From Limnanthes douglasii subsp. nivea (Eukaryota; Streptophyta; Magnoliopsida; Brassicales; Limnanthaceae): DNA of 64,000 nt. Each line of letters begins with the position of its first letter. Positions within the stretch are counted from its first letter, which is position 1. A model generated the notes under the pieces. The model saw only the letters and a list, made by a program, of their open reading frames with translations. It was not told where the DNA came from and did not search any database. The translations under genes and the position numbers were made by a program. Below, in pieces: positions 1 to 11,163 of this stretch. Where the stretch lies: positions 6,532,345 through 6,596,344 of the forward strand of contig JAUPFV010000005.1 in NCBI GenBank assembly GCA_036936605.1, in the 5' to 3' direction.

Positions 1-1392
1 AGAGACCTCCTTGTTCAGTACCACGCCCAATGATCTCCTTCGTACGAATGTCCTGTAAAATGCAAACATAAGAACCACACAATTGAGTTGTTTTGTCACT
101 TGACTAAGATATAATAACTTTAATGATATTGAAGGAATGTAGAGGCAATTTTTAATTTCCCTTTTTTCCGAAAAAATAATTGAACCTCCCCATTTGACTT
201 CACAAATTTCTCCACTAGCAGTCTCAATATGGGATTTCTTTGGAGATGACATGTCACCAAAGTCTTTAGGATCATAAGACATGGTGTCCGTAGCCCCGCA
301 ATTAAAGATCCAATTTATTGATTTCTCAAACCCTTTACCTCCAAGTTTTTCATAGGATTTCGCCGCCATTCTTCCAAAACCAGTACCACTTCCTTGCTCA
401 TTTTTAGTCGGATCTTCACCGCCACTTGTAGACGAAGCCCGTTTGACATTAGATCTGAAACACTGGTTATTTTTCTCCTTATCACCGTCCTCCCACCATT
501 TTGGATAGCCAACTAGCTGGAAACATGTCTTTTTAGTGTGTCTTTTCATCCCACGATGAGTGCAATACTACTTGGATTTATCTTCTTTCTCTTTGGATCG
601 GAATTTAAACCACTGTGCAGAATCTTTAGCAGCCAAACCCATTCCAATTTCAATCGAGTCACTATCAGAAGAACTTGATTTTAGTATATTAAGCATGGCC
701 ACTTCCCTTCGTATTGTAGCATATGTTGTTTCCACGGAAGGAAGAGGATCCTTTTTCAGGATATCTCTCTTAACTGGTTCCAGCGTGTCATTAATTGCCA
801 TTAGCAATTGATAGAGTCTTTGTTCTTGAGTCTTATTATTGTAGATCTGAATGTCTTCTGGGTGTTTCATAGGGTTCAGATCTCGCCTATCTATAGACAT
901 CCAGATGTTCTGCAGTTTGTTCCACAATTCTTCTAGTGTATCGGACCCTTGGCTTAATGAATTAGCCCTCTTATGAAGGTCAAACACCTGTAACGAATCT
1001 GTACTAGAACTATATATGGTGGCTAACCCATCCCAAAGGGCTTTTGCAGTGGGATATTGTGAGACATTATTCACCAAGCTGGATTCAAGATTCTGGATAA
1101 TCCATGTGAAAACACATTGATCATTTTGTTCCCACCTTGTATATGTTTTGTCAGTTTTGGATGGAGGTGTCAGCTCCCCTGTAATGTGAGAACCTCCCCC
1201 TCTTCCCCTAATTGCTTTCTTCATCAGGTTTGCCCATAGGGCATAGTTATCACCACCGAGTTTAATCTCTAGGCATAAATTATCGGGGTTAGTTGTTTGT
1301 TGTTGTGTTCCGAGACCATTTCTCATAATGGCAGCAATCTGCATTGTTAATTCATCAGGGATTTGACTGACCACGACTTCATTGCCAGCCAT
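1..1392 (-). pseudogene. Copia retrotransposon gag and start of protease, decayed, runs off left edge
   Basis: Seen: from an ATG at 1392 the minus strand encodes a Copia-type Gag (274 codons) with the plant N-terminal motif LGGDNYALWANLMKKAIRG and a UBN2-like helical body. A TAG at about 566 ends it. The same frame then continues through a zinc-knuckle remnant (Y-C-T-H-R-G-M-K-R-H-T-K-K-T-C-F, second cysteine replaced by arginine) and the GYPKWWEDG motif to a protease start, WIFNCGATDTM, near 310-280. The retropepsin aspartate is Asn here. A frameshift near 60 precedes the motif LQDIRTKEIIGRGTE, the usual lead-in to integrase. Family knowledge: Copia order is gag, protease, integrase, RT, RNase H; only the first two and the junction are in the window. 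The stop, the lost cysteine, the lost catalytic Asp and the frameshift make it non-functional. It belongs with the primer site and LTR directly upstream. Confidence 0.9.
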
Positions 1393-1430
1393 CTTTGTTG
1401 AGGATGTTCAGAATTACCAGAATCACACGT

Positions 1431-1442
1431 GCTCTGATACCA
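1431..1442 (-). other. Primer binding site (tRNA-iMet type) of the Copia element
   Basis: The minus strand reads TGGTATCAGAGC directly next to the LTR end. This is the standard plant Copia primer site, complementary to the 3' end of initiator methionine tRNA. It fixes the orientation (minus) and the inner LTR boundary. Confidence 0.93.
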
Positions 1443-1673
1443 TGTTAACATGCACATGTTCTACGTAGCATCTCAGTTGTTGTCTTTGTTAAAAACAAAG
1501 AGAGAAGTAGTCGCAGGAAGCGACTAGGGTTTTGTGTTTATTAGAAAATGTTCTCTTTTGTTTTATTAATGCATTAGATATGTAATTCAAGAATTGACCA
1601 ATAGTAAGGCTCTCAATATATAGAGAACTTAGAGGTCTATACAAGGAAACTTAATACACTGAATATTCTAACA
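1443..1673 (-). mobile_element. 5' LTR of the minus-strand Copia element
   Basis: 231 bp bounded by TGTTA and TAACA in the usual inverted LTR arrangement, immediately upstream of the primer site. On the minus strand it carries a TATA-like CTATATATTGAG and then an AT-rich stretch. The 3' LTR lies outside the window, so neither the target duplication nor the age can be judged. Confidence 0.85.
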
Positions 1674-3340
1674 CTATAACTTTAATTAATAAAATTTTCT
1701 ATTATAATAACATATTATGCATATACACACCCAGTCAACATTTGGTATTTTCACAACATTTGATGCATACATATAAATCAAATTGGAATAGAAAATAATA
1801 ATGTAATTGTCTCACAACCTTATGACTTAAAATTTCCAGATTTGGTGAAATCAATCTACATATTAGCTCATATATTGGTAAGTAAATTTATTATGTTAAA
1901 ATAAAAGTTATAGTCTTTATTTTTTAATATTAATTTTATTACATATATCCTATTATATAAATCATTGCAAAATAAAAATGATGTCACTCGAATGATTGAC
2001 AATATATACAAAGCGAGACCTAAAGAAACAAGATATATCATTGTTCCAATATGCATAAAAACTAGACTAAAAATGGATTAAATCATTGGACATTATGCAT
2101 ATTTGATTTAGACAATGAAATTATATACAAGTACAACAAAAATTTGGTTCTATTTAATGTGGAGCTTTTATATGCGAGTATGTAAAATGATTAATTGAAA
2201 CTGAAAAAACACCGAAAATATTTGACCCAGATTTTAAAAGAGCTGGAATTTTTACTTTTTTTGAACCACCAACATACAATAAAATATTGGTAGATTCCTG
2301 TATGTTAAACTCACAACAATGTTTTGTGAAAGTTGTATGTCTCTAAACTATATTTTCACTATAAATTTCATTTTATCATTATTTTATATATTGTTATTTA
2401 ACAAGAACAACCATTTATAAAGTAATTACACAACCAATTAAACCATAACAGTCGCAACCCAAGTACACAAATTTTACATAACCAAATATAACGTAATTTC
2501 ACAACCATTTTACCCAACATCTTATAACGTATTTTCGCAATCCTTTTATGCAACCACCTATATTTTAATTTTGCAACCCTTTTACGCAACATGTTAACAC
2601 ATAATTTTGCAGCATGTTAACGCATAATTCCGTACCCAAAACTCTTAAGACAAGATTCATTATTTTTCAGATAATTTTCAAAAAAAAAATTAAGTGAATG
2701 TACGAAATCAAATAATAAACATAACTAAAAACAATCATATAATCATAAAAAATAACAATAAGATATCTCGACACAATCAAAAATATTAAAAACAAAAAAA
2801 AGCAGAATTATCACTAAACGATCGATAAATAGAAATGAACAAAAAATGATCAAGAATTATATAAGATATTGAGCGAAGAAAGGACAACCAAATATTAAAC
2901 CGAAAAAATAAGATAAATCAAATGAAAAAAAAATCATTGTCATAATAACAAAACAAAACAAAAATTGAATATCTAAAAATATATAGGTACCTCGCCTTTT
3001 TAATAGTTAAGTTGAACCTTCTAAATATTATAAAGTTAATTGCAATAAATGAATAATATACACAATTGTATGAAATAATACGTAGACGCTCTAATTTAGC
3101 TGAATTCTTAATTTATTTATTAACCGATGAAATCATTTATGCGTTATATTAAATGATTGGATGGACATAAAAGAAATTTAATATGTTGTGGGCCAAAATC
3201 CAAATTGGAGTTATGTTATCGGGTTTGTGAGATATCTTTTATTTATTTGATTGGTTGGTTATGTTACAAAATGATATAAATACAACATAGATATCCTATG
3301 ATAAACAATTATTTAACATGTGGTTTTGTATCAAACCGCG
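1674..3340. other. AT-rich intergenic DNA, no gene recognised
   Basis: Very AT-rich sequence with short chance ORFs only. 2400-2600 has loosely repeated words of the type TTTTACGCAACC, suggesting an old degenerate short repeat. I see no coding frame with a recognisable motif. Confidence 0.6.
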
Positions 3341-3550
3341 AACTGGTGATGGTCGAGTAAGTCATGCTTATGACCAAAGGTCATGAGTTCAATTCCCTCT
3401 ACATACGATTTCTCAGCTGAGTTTGTCTCTTTGTGTGGTTTACTTTCCGGTGTTGGTTTGCAGGCTATTATGTTAGACTGAGAGTTTACCATATGCACAC
3501 TCATTGCACTCTAAGTAGCGGCTTCGGGTTTCCTCCGAAAAAAACGAAAT
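3341..3550 (+). mobile_element. Candidate tRNA-derived SINE
   Basis: A polymerase III-like A box (TGGTCGAGTAAG, 3350-3361) and B box (GAGTTCAATTCC, 3385-3396) lie about 35 bp apart, as in a tRNA head. They are followed by a non-tRNA body and an A-rich stretch near 3540. This is the layout of plant tRNA-derived SINEs. No target duplication was found and the 3' end is a guess; a tRNA pseudogene is the alternative. Confidence 0.5.
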
Positions 3551-3766
3551 ACCCTATTCAATCATATATATTTCGTATCTTTAATTTTTATGGACTCTAC
3601 CCCATAGATCATAATAACAACAATAATATACATATGAAATGAGTCACATTTACATCCATTTAGATAATTCTAAGTAACTGATTGATTTTTGTTAGGTTTA
3701 TAGTTAAAAATGCATGAAATGGAAAATTAAGATAAACTTTTAGAATTTGGGGATATTTTTTATTAT

Positions 3767-3771
<5 letters not shown>

Positions 3772-3806
<35 letters not shown>
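3772..3806. repeat. (TA)n microsatellite
   Basis: An uninterrupted TA dinucleotide run of about 35 bp in AT-rich intergenic DNA. Confidence 0.95.
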
Positions 3807-3812
<6 letters not shown>

Positions 3813-3891
3813 AAATTGTCAAGAAATATGATATCTGGAAGTTAATAAATTTATCGTGAATATAAATATTTAATTTTCTTTAATATGGATT

Positions 3892-3919
3892 AATATATAT
3901 ATATATATATATATATATT
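3892..3919. repeat. (TA)n microsatellite
   Basis: A second TA run about 90 bp after the first. Confidence 0.95.
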
Positions 3920-4194
3920 AAATAATTAAAAATTATAAATCTATTAAGTTTTGTCGAAGTTGTAAATTACTTAAACTCTTCGTTTATCGTTTGATCTTGT
4001 CCAAATTGTTTCTCACTCGCTTGGTCCAGTATCTCTCTGTTTTTGCTTTGTGTGATTCGAGCATGGACGATTCTTCCACGGTGGTTATCACTAGATCTAG
4101 AAGTACGATTTTTGGATATTTTCACCCATGCTCTAAATCTGATTGTATATGTAGTCCTACTATAATTTCGTTGGCTGATTTTTCTTACTATAGT
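3920..4194. other. Unassigned sequence before an LTR remnant
   Basis: Contains an open frame of about 44 codons from an ATG at 4063 (begins MDDSSTVVITRSRS) that I do not recognise. There is no codon bias or motif to support a gene. The base composition is less AT-rich than upstream, so this may be part of an older repeat. Confidence 0.3.
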
Positions 4195-4554
4195 TGATGA
4201 GTTCGGTTCTTCCAGACATAGCCTACCCACTAATCCGAACAGAGGTAATTCAGACCATGTCACACCACTATAAATCCGAACATGACACATGTAAACAACT
4301 TTTGACTAAGCTATTTGCTAATCTACTTAAAAAACTAATGAGTTTTTGAACTCGAACCGGTTTCGCCACTTGACCCGGTAAGCCCATGGGTCATTAATTA
4401 AAGTATAAATACCCAAACCACTCTCATTAATGAGTGTGATCAACATTTAATACAAGCATGCTGCTTAATTATCTCACTACTCCTAGCACTAAACAAAAAA
4501 ACCCCAAACTTACTAAAATACTTTACAAAACTACCCCCAGCCCAAAATAAACCA
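4195..4554 (+). mobile_element. Decayed LTR of the Tat family, plus orientation
   Basis: Starts TGATGAGTTCGG and matches the reverse complement of the element A LTR at 40050-40423 in order along its length. Shared marks are a TTTGAACTCG word, a TATAAATACCCAA TATA region, the ATTAATGAGTGTGAT region, CTCACTA and the terminal AAATAAACCA. About 360 bp. No matching 5-bp flanks were found and no internal region follows, so this is best read as an old solo LTR or LTR fragment. Confidence 0.7.
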
Positions 4555-5399
4555 AATCAGTGGTGGTTCATTAAAGTCCAATAAGGCTCATACCTCGGTA
4601 AATATTACTCGTCTTGTTCGGGTATTCACATCTATTATCCCTTTGCGATCTTTGACTAAGGTTTATGAAATTACGGCAGAAAAGATTCATTGATCAGATT
4701 TATAGATGGCTTTGTTGTTCATTGGATTTATTCGTCGGTGGTTTTCAAGGATTGAAATCGGTTGATGCTGAAGAAACTTGGGATGCATGATGTGTTGTGA
4801 CGGGTTAGAGGTATATGGTGAGTGTATCCCTGTGGAAGAAGATGGTGGCTTTAGGAGTAAGGTCGGTGGTGCAGTGTAAGGTGGTAGAGTGTTGTTGAAC
4901 TAACCTTAATTCTATTGGATCACTCGATCTAGTAGTATTCTTTTATGTTTATAAGAGAATGATTTTATATAATGGGATCTCATTATCAATTATTTTATCT
5001 AGGTTTAATTTTGGGTTATTAAATATAAAGTTATTGGTTTTTTAAAAACTATGACTTCTGGTGGTTTGAGTCTTAGTGTTGGGGACAATACCCAATATAA
5101 TTCATATTTTTTAAAATTGTATTTTGGTTTTCTCACCAACTCTTTTTCAAAGGACTTATCCATTGCAACTCTTATTTTATCCAGCCCATTAAGTAAGTTC
5201 GGTTGGGATGCAAACAATAAAGTATAAGTTTTTATTTTTATAAAAAGCAATCCAAAGTTGAGTTATCGAATAATAAAAATATAGTTCCATTCAATCATTT
5301 GACTCCACCCGTTGTAAGTTTTTAATATTTGTTACTTATTAGAATGTTTGTGGGTTGAATAATACACTACGACAAATATATGTCACTACTTTTATCATC
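4555..5399. other. Intergenic DNA, no gene recognised
   Basis: No coding frame with motifs. Some GT-rich sequence near 4700-4880 reads like a decayed exon or repeat, but nothing can be named. Confidence 0.5.
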
Positions 5400-6945
5400 A
5401 ATAATGGTATATCGATCATCATGAGTGAAAACTAAAGCCCGATTGGATAATATTGTCATCATTATTAAAATTATGGTTCTATTTTGGATTTATACCACTA
5501 ACCACTCTTCCCATCACTTGGACATAATCTGGTTTATATGGAACCCAAATGTATTTTTTAATTCTATCTTTTATTACTCCTCGCAACTATTTCACTACAA
5601 AATATGTTGTATGAATTCTCATTTGTATAATCTCAACCATCTATGTTTTTAATTATGGTCTTGATTGACGTCTTATGTGGGTTGGCATGGAGGTTTATTC
5701 AACAATATATCGCAAATACCCATGGGTCACTCTCGAAGATTTCAATTATATTTGTAAGCTTAATGAATGAATCAACCCGTTCGATCAAAGATTTATTAAC
5801 GAGTTCAATCAAATCTACTATCAATGTGAGTTAAATGATCTTATATCGTTAGTTTCTAATTTACTTGGACTAATAAACAACTTATAAATCTCATTTCTTC
5901 TAGCATTGATCACGTCTTAGTTACTAGTGACTATGATGATTAACTTCTCATATCTACTGCCCATTATGGGCCTTCTCGCACTTTAAATTACACTAAAATT
6001 ACTTTAAATATATATACCATAGGCAACGTAATAAAAAAAATCATTTAATTTTTTTAACATGTGGTAGTTTTACCAGTTTTACAATTAGTTGATATCTTAT
6101 AGCTGGAATCTTTCGATCTTTGCTAATGGTATAAGTTTGATTTCTCGTAAACTCACTCATCTTCAGAATGTCTTATGAGGTCTTAATCGTAAGAGATATA
6201 ACGATAAGCTCAATGGTTTTTTCACGCCCATCAATATATTTTATCGGACACGTCTCTTTTAATTGATGATCTCGTGAATCCCACTTTAGTATATGATGAG
6301 ATTGCAATCATCCACATTTATTTTCGTCATCCGTTAGATGAGTATTTCTTCATACAAAATTCTAAAGAGACTTGGCTCAAACTTGAGAATAGTAACACAA
6401 AATTATTCCATAAAAGTATTAAAATTATTATTTTGAGAAACAAATTTGTCTCCATACAGGACATCGCCTCTACCCCTAGCAGGATGACCAGATACTTATT
6501 CAGCTATTTCTCCAACCTCATAGGCTCTAGCTTCCTCCAGGATACCCTATGCTCACTAGAGTCTCCTCGTTTATTTGTTGCAAAAATTAACCTCAAAAAT
6601 AGGAATTTAATGGTTCGTGATGTTACTTGCGCATAAATTAAAAATGCTTATTATTAGTAATGATAAATCTTCGAAGTATGGTGGCTTCGATGCATGATTT
6701 TTCAAGTATTCATGGAATATATATATGATGGGCTTTTAATGTTATTCCATACTAGACGTCTTGGACTCGAATATCACCATAATCCACAAGAAAGATTCTG
6801 CCTCTTACTTCGAGGAGTTCAGACCAATTATTTTGTTACAATGTGATTTATAAAATTATCCTAAATTTTTTTGCTAATAAGATCAATGACATTTTTTTCT
6901 TACCCGATTAACAAATCTCAATAAGCTTTTGTTTTTGGTCCTAAA
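5400..6945 (+). pseudogene. L1-type LINE fragment (endonuclease to reverse transcriptase start), decayed
   Basis: Seen, in changing plus frames: a WFIWNPNVF block near 5530, then PWVTLEDFN near 5718 (the GDFN-like block of the APE-type endonuclease), SIDHVLVTSD near 5905, a WLKLENSNTKLFHKS block near 6375 (plant L1 'WLK.GDSNT.FFH' region linking endonuclease and RT), then EEFRPI and YKIILNFFANK-like RT start words near 6815-6880, and a final QAFVFGP-like block near 6920. These follow the order of plant L1 ORF2. Frameshifts and stops between blocks show an old, dead, 5'- and 3'-truncated copy. No poly(A) tail or target duplication was found. I infer a LINE; the exact family is unknown. Confidence 0.75.
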
Positions 6946-7019
6946 TACACAAAAAGATAATTTAAACTCAAACACACTAGTTAATTTCGCCGGTTTTTTT
7001 ATAAAATCTAAAAATTAGA

Positions 7020-7182
7020 CGAAGCCCACAAAGAAATAGGCCTATTTTGAAAGTAAAGGAGGCGAACAAAATTGTAACAATCAGATGAAGCCCACTTATA
7101 AATACATCCTCAAAGACGAGTTTTTCCCTTTGCCTTTCTCTTTTCTTCGTCGAACGCAGGAACCCTAGAGAGCTTCGGAGCC
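7020..7182 (+). promoter_or_regulatory. SmE promoter and 5'UTR
   Basis: A TATA box (TTATAAATA, 7096-7104) lies about 80 bp before the ATG. Upstream there are two GAAGCCCA words and AGGCCTATT, resembling site II/GCCCA elements typical of plant growth and translation genes. A telo-box-like AACCCTAG lies in the leader near 7161. These are common in plant housekeeping promoters; the assignment is by pattern only. Confidence 0.6.
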
Positions 7183-8387
7183 ATGGCGACCACCAAGGTT
7201 CAAAGGATCATGACTCAGCCCATAGTATGTTCTCCTTCTCATTTCCTCGTTTTCTTGGTTAACTAGTGTTTATATTTTCGATTTTCCTTATTTCGTTACT
7301 AACTTAGCCTTATCTCTGTCATTATTTGGAATCGTCCGGCACCAGAACCTGATTTTCAGGTTTCTTCAAAGTGTAAGTTCTCAGTACCTCTTGGATTTAG
7401 TCTTTTAGTCTTTGTTTTGGAGTTGAAATTGGAAGTTAAAGCTATCTTTAATGGTTTGCTTCATCTTTGTCTGTGTCTTACATTTACTTACACATGCTTA
7501 TCTATCGGATTTACAGAAAGCTCGGATTCAGATTTGGCTTTTTGAGCAGAAGGACATGAGGATCGAAGGTCGAATTATTGTAAGTAGTATTGGAATTTAG
7601 TCTGTCTTGCTTTTCTTATCATCAGTATGTGTGTGTTAGTAATTGAAATGTAGCCAGGAACTGAAAATTTCATATACATTTACATCGTTGAACCCTAATT
7701 TTGTACTTGAAGAGCTTTTCATGTGAGACCTGAAGCCATATAGAAACTTTTCGACAGGGCCAATTCATGTAGTAAAGAAGCAACCTGTAGTGTTATGTAT
7801 TTTTTTCAGAGTTAAGACGAGTGATGTACCATTTGAGAGCTAAACAAGTATTTGTCCTTATGTAAATGTTTATAGTTTCGATTACGAATGTAGATAGGGT
7901 TTTTGATTCACAGCTCGTTTCTGCTTTTGTATAATGAGCATGATGATTCTTGCTTATATGGACTTAAGTGTGAGTGTGACATACAAAAATCATCCATACT
8001 AGGATAGGTTGTCGGTTGTCCATTTTATTATTATATTTCATGTGTGAGAGAAAATTGAGATAATGTTCGACTTGTTACGCAGGGATTCGACGAATACATG
8101 AATTTAGTCCTTGACGATGCTGAAGAAGTGAACGTCAAGAAGAAGAGCAGAAAGACACTGGGTTAGTGACCTTTACCGATATTGCATCCTCTATATCCCT
8201 GTAGAAATGTTCTGAATTGTTTTTCGTTATTTATCGCAGGTAGGATTCTTCTTAAAGGAGACAACATAACTCTTATGATGAGCACGTAAGTACTCTAAAA
8301 CTCTCGTCTTTGCTTCATGTCAGTATTAGCAAGAGTTGCAACAATAATCGATAAGTCGTTTTCTTTTTATGTTACAGGGGGAAATGA
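7183..8387 (+). CDS. SmE: Small nuclear ribonucleoprotein E (Sm core protein SmE), six coding exons
   Basis: Coding exons 7183-7224, 7346-7372, 7517-7579, 8083-8161, 8240-8285 and 8378-8387 join in frame to 267 nt, 88 aa plus stop. All introns are GT..AG. The protein starts [20 protein letters not shown] and ends [14 protein letters not shown]. Family knowledge: 88 aa is the usual plant SmE length; the Sm1 motif ([30 protein letters not shown]) and Sm2 motif ([13 protein letters not shown]) are both complete. SmE is one of seven Sm proteins forming the heptameric ring on U1, U2, U4 and U5 snRNA in the nucleus for pre-mRNA splicing; its Arabidopsis homologue (PORCUPINE) matters for cold-responsive splicing. 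Very short exons (27 and 10 nt) are conserved-looking and phase-consistent. The ATG is in good plant context (GCCATGGCG). It stands alone and converges with the NOT4-like gene. Very likely functional. Confidence 0.97.
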
Positions 8388-11163
8388 TTATCGTGTGAGC
8401 TCTTATATAGACCAGCACTAGATTCCTTATCAGGTGAACTTGTACATTGACATTACTCAGACGTTGTAATCCCTTGAAGTTTAAAGTCTTCAACCTTGCT
8501 TTGATTCCTTTGGATTTTATGTATGATGAATTATGTCAAGCCAATTCCTTATCTATGTAGCTTGTGAGTTTCTCTGTCGAGCCTATTCCTTATTTCTTTG
8601 CTTCTGAGCGTCTCTCACACTATGTTTTGCAGCTATCAGCTATTTACCTTGAGTTTTATGCTACCTATTCTACAACCTCTAGTTGTGCTATATACAATAC
8701 TAGCTACCACCTAAAAAACTGCACAACCTATCTAAATTGAATACAAGTTTAGCAATCTGGAGTATGAATATGTTTGTTTATTTCTTGAGTATCTGCGTTT
8801 TAAAATGCCTGGCTCGGTTTTAAGCTTTTAGTTTTTATAAGGTGGTTTTCAGTTAGCTGTAGATTTAGGGTGCCTAGTGCTTAGAGACAATTAGGATGAT
8901 TGAAATTGGAAAAGTGTCCATAAACTTAGGGTTGTTCGGTGCGATTGCAGTTTTTTCGCATTTGGGCTTGTAATTGATGAAGAAACAATTATTGTTTTTC
9001 CGACTATCTTCTCTATATACTGTCTTTTCGTAAAACAAAGTTTATAAACAAAACTTGTCGTTCTGTCTAACCTTTGTGTTTGTGCTGTCAAATTTTAAAG
9101 CTGGATTTTTTTGGTCTGCACTAAACGGTAATTGGATTTTTATGTGTATGAAGGTTTGTTGTAGGCTTCTAACCGAAGTTTAGATACTTTACATTGGTGT
9201 AAAAATAACATATTACTGTCGATTCTATCAAGTATATCGAAAGTATGAGTGACCGAATAGAGAGTAATATTTAGTGTTATGGTCCTGTTTTCAGAGTCAT
9301 CTTAGTTATGAAATGTTTATAAAAAGTTCATTTTTCCGAACAGTGGTTAAAAAAGATCAATTTTTCTAAATATTGTTGTCATGAATACAAATATCTTCCC
9401 TAGTAAACAATCAAAGTATTATTTAACAAGTAAAAAATAACGGAATTTAAAGAAGACGAAAGAAAAGACTTGAAATGAAGCCATAAAACTGTGGCTGAAT
9501 TTTTGTGCTTTTATTTTGAAACGGTAAAATTTCGAATGGAATTGTTTTTTGTGCTTTAACTTTGAAAGCGTAAATATTTATAGAAGCTGTGTTTGCTTCG
9601 TTTTGAAAGTGTGTTTTGTCAAAATTATTTTAAACAAATTTTTATTTTTAATTTAATTTATTATCTAGATCACTCAACTATTATATGGCTATCTAGTATC
9701 CATCCTAGCTATTAAACTTCTTCTTAATACCTAACGTTATTACAATATCCAAACTATCTTCACAACTCTTAACCATAATTTTTATTTTTTACTTTTTAAT
9801 TATATTTTTATTTTTTTAAAATAAACAAAACTGGATCATAATTTTTAAATTCTTTTTAGAAATAAAATTTGGTCAGTGGCACATTTCAGAAAATATCATT
9901 AATTTTTCAACTCTCAGACCAGTAAAAGTATCAGTGAGCATAATTAGGTAGGATTAATACCGGTGAAGGTAGCGAGCATAATTAGGTAGTGATATGCACG
10001 GATACTTCTCTCATTTTTATTTAGTTAATCGATCAAAAATATTTTGGAAAATATACTGCATTATGATATACGACTTGTAAACATGGGAAGTAAACCAGAC
10101 AAAACGTTGTTATTCTACACTAGTATACAAAACAGTTATTACATGAAAACCTAGGAAGTTCGGTATAGCATTTTTACATTGGATAACCTACTAACCTAGG
10201 CATAGTAGATTAAATATATATATACGTTTTTATTCCGTGTATTCGATTAAACATAAATGACATGTTTATTCCAACATGTGTAGCTAACATACGTAATTTG
10301 TATATTTACTATACAAAGTTCCGTTTTTATTCTGGCCAAATAACTACAGCATTTTCTAAAAAAAAACAAGAAACAACGGGTCAAATAAGATAAAACGCGA
10401 ATATAAATTTAATAATTTCTATTCATTCATGTGTCGTCATCATCATCTACTAACTACAACTCAATCAACTACAAAAGAAACTCTATAGCACCGAATCTAA
10501 TCAACGACCCTTGTAGACATTTTCGATTGTTACTGCTGACTTTGAGAGGATCAACCTTCACTTACTGCCTTCAAAATGTTTAAAAGAAAAATATCATACA
10601 CCGATAGCAAAGCAACCTAGAAAAGACATACAAATAATTGGATAAATGAATTTTTTTTAGTGTAAATACCAGAGACTAGTTCTTTTGAAAAAAATCTCTT
10701 CATAGTAATAAAAAACATCTAGTAACTCTTATCAATCCATGGGATTTTATTTAAGGGACAATATAAAAACAACATTTTCCATTTTTTTATATGTATCAAA
10801 AACAAGATTTGAGATATTTACAATCTTCAAAAACAGTAATAACTTACCCATGGATACTATTAGCGCACTCTTTATAGAAAGAACGGTGCATAAACTCTAA
10901 ATTATGAACGAATTGCCAAGTTCCTTGAAATTGTGAAAGTGATCGAAAATTATACATGTGAAACATGCGAAGTCAATTATTTCCTCAGATCATTACCTGT
11001 GCTTTCCATTGTCCAAACATTGTATCCTTTTGATGGGACGATTATTGGTTGGGATGGGAACATGTCCATCTTTAAAGACTACGAAATAAGCCGAGTATCT
11101 CTGTTAGTTAGTCCGAATGTACCCAACCAAGTAAAAGTGTCCATATAACATCATCCGTTAACC
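8388..11163. other. 3'UTRs and intergenic DNA between two convergent genes
   Basis: The first 150 bp or so should be the SmE 3'UTR and the last 250 bp the NOT4-like 3'UTR. Between them I see no gene. A word of about 18 bp, G(T/C)GAGCATAATTAGGTAG, is repeated near 9935 and 9973. 9480-9620 has loosely repeated TTTTGTGCTTT words. No named repeat family was recognised. Confidence 0.55.
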
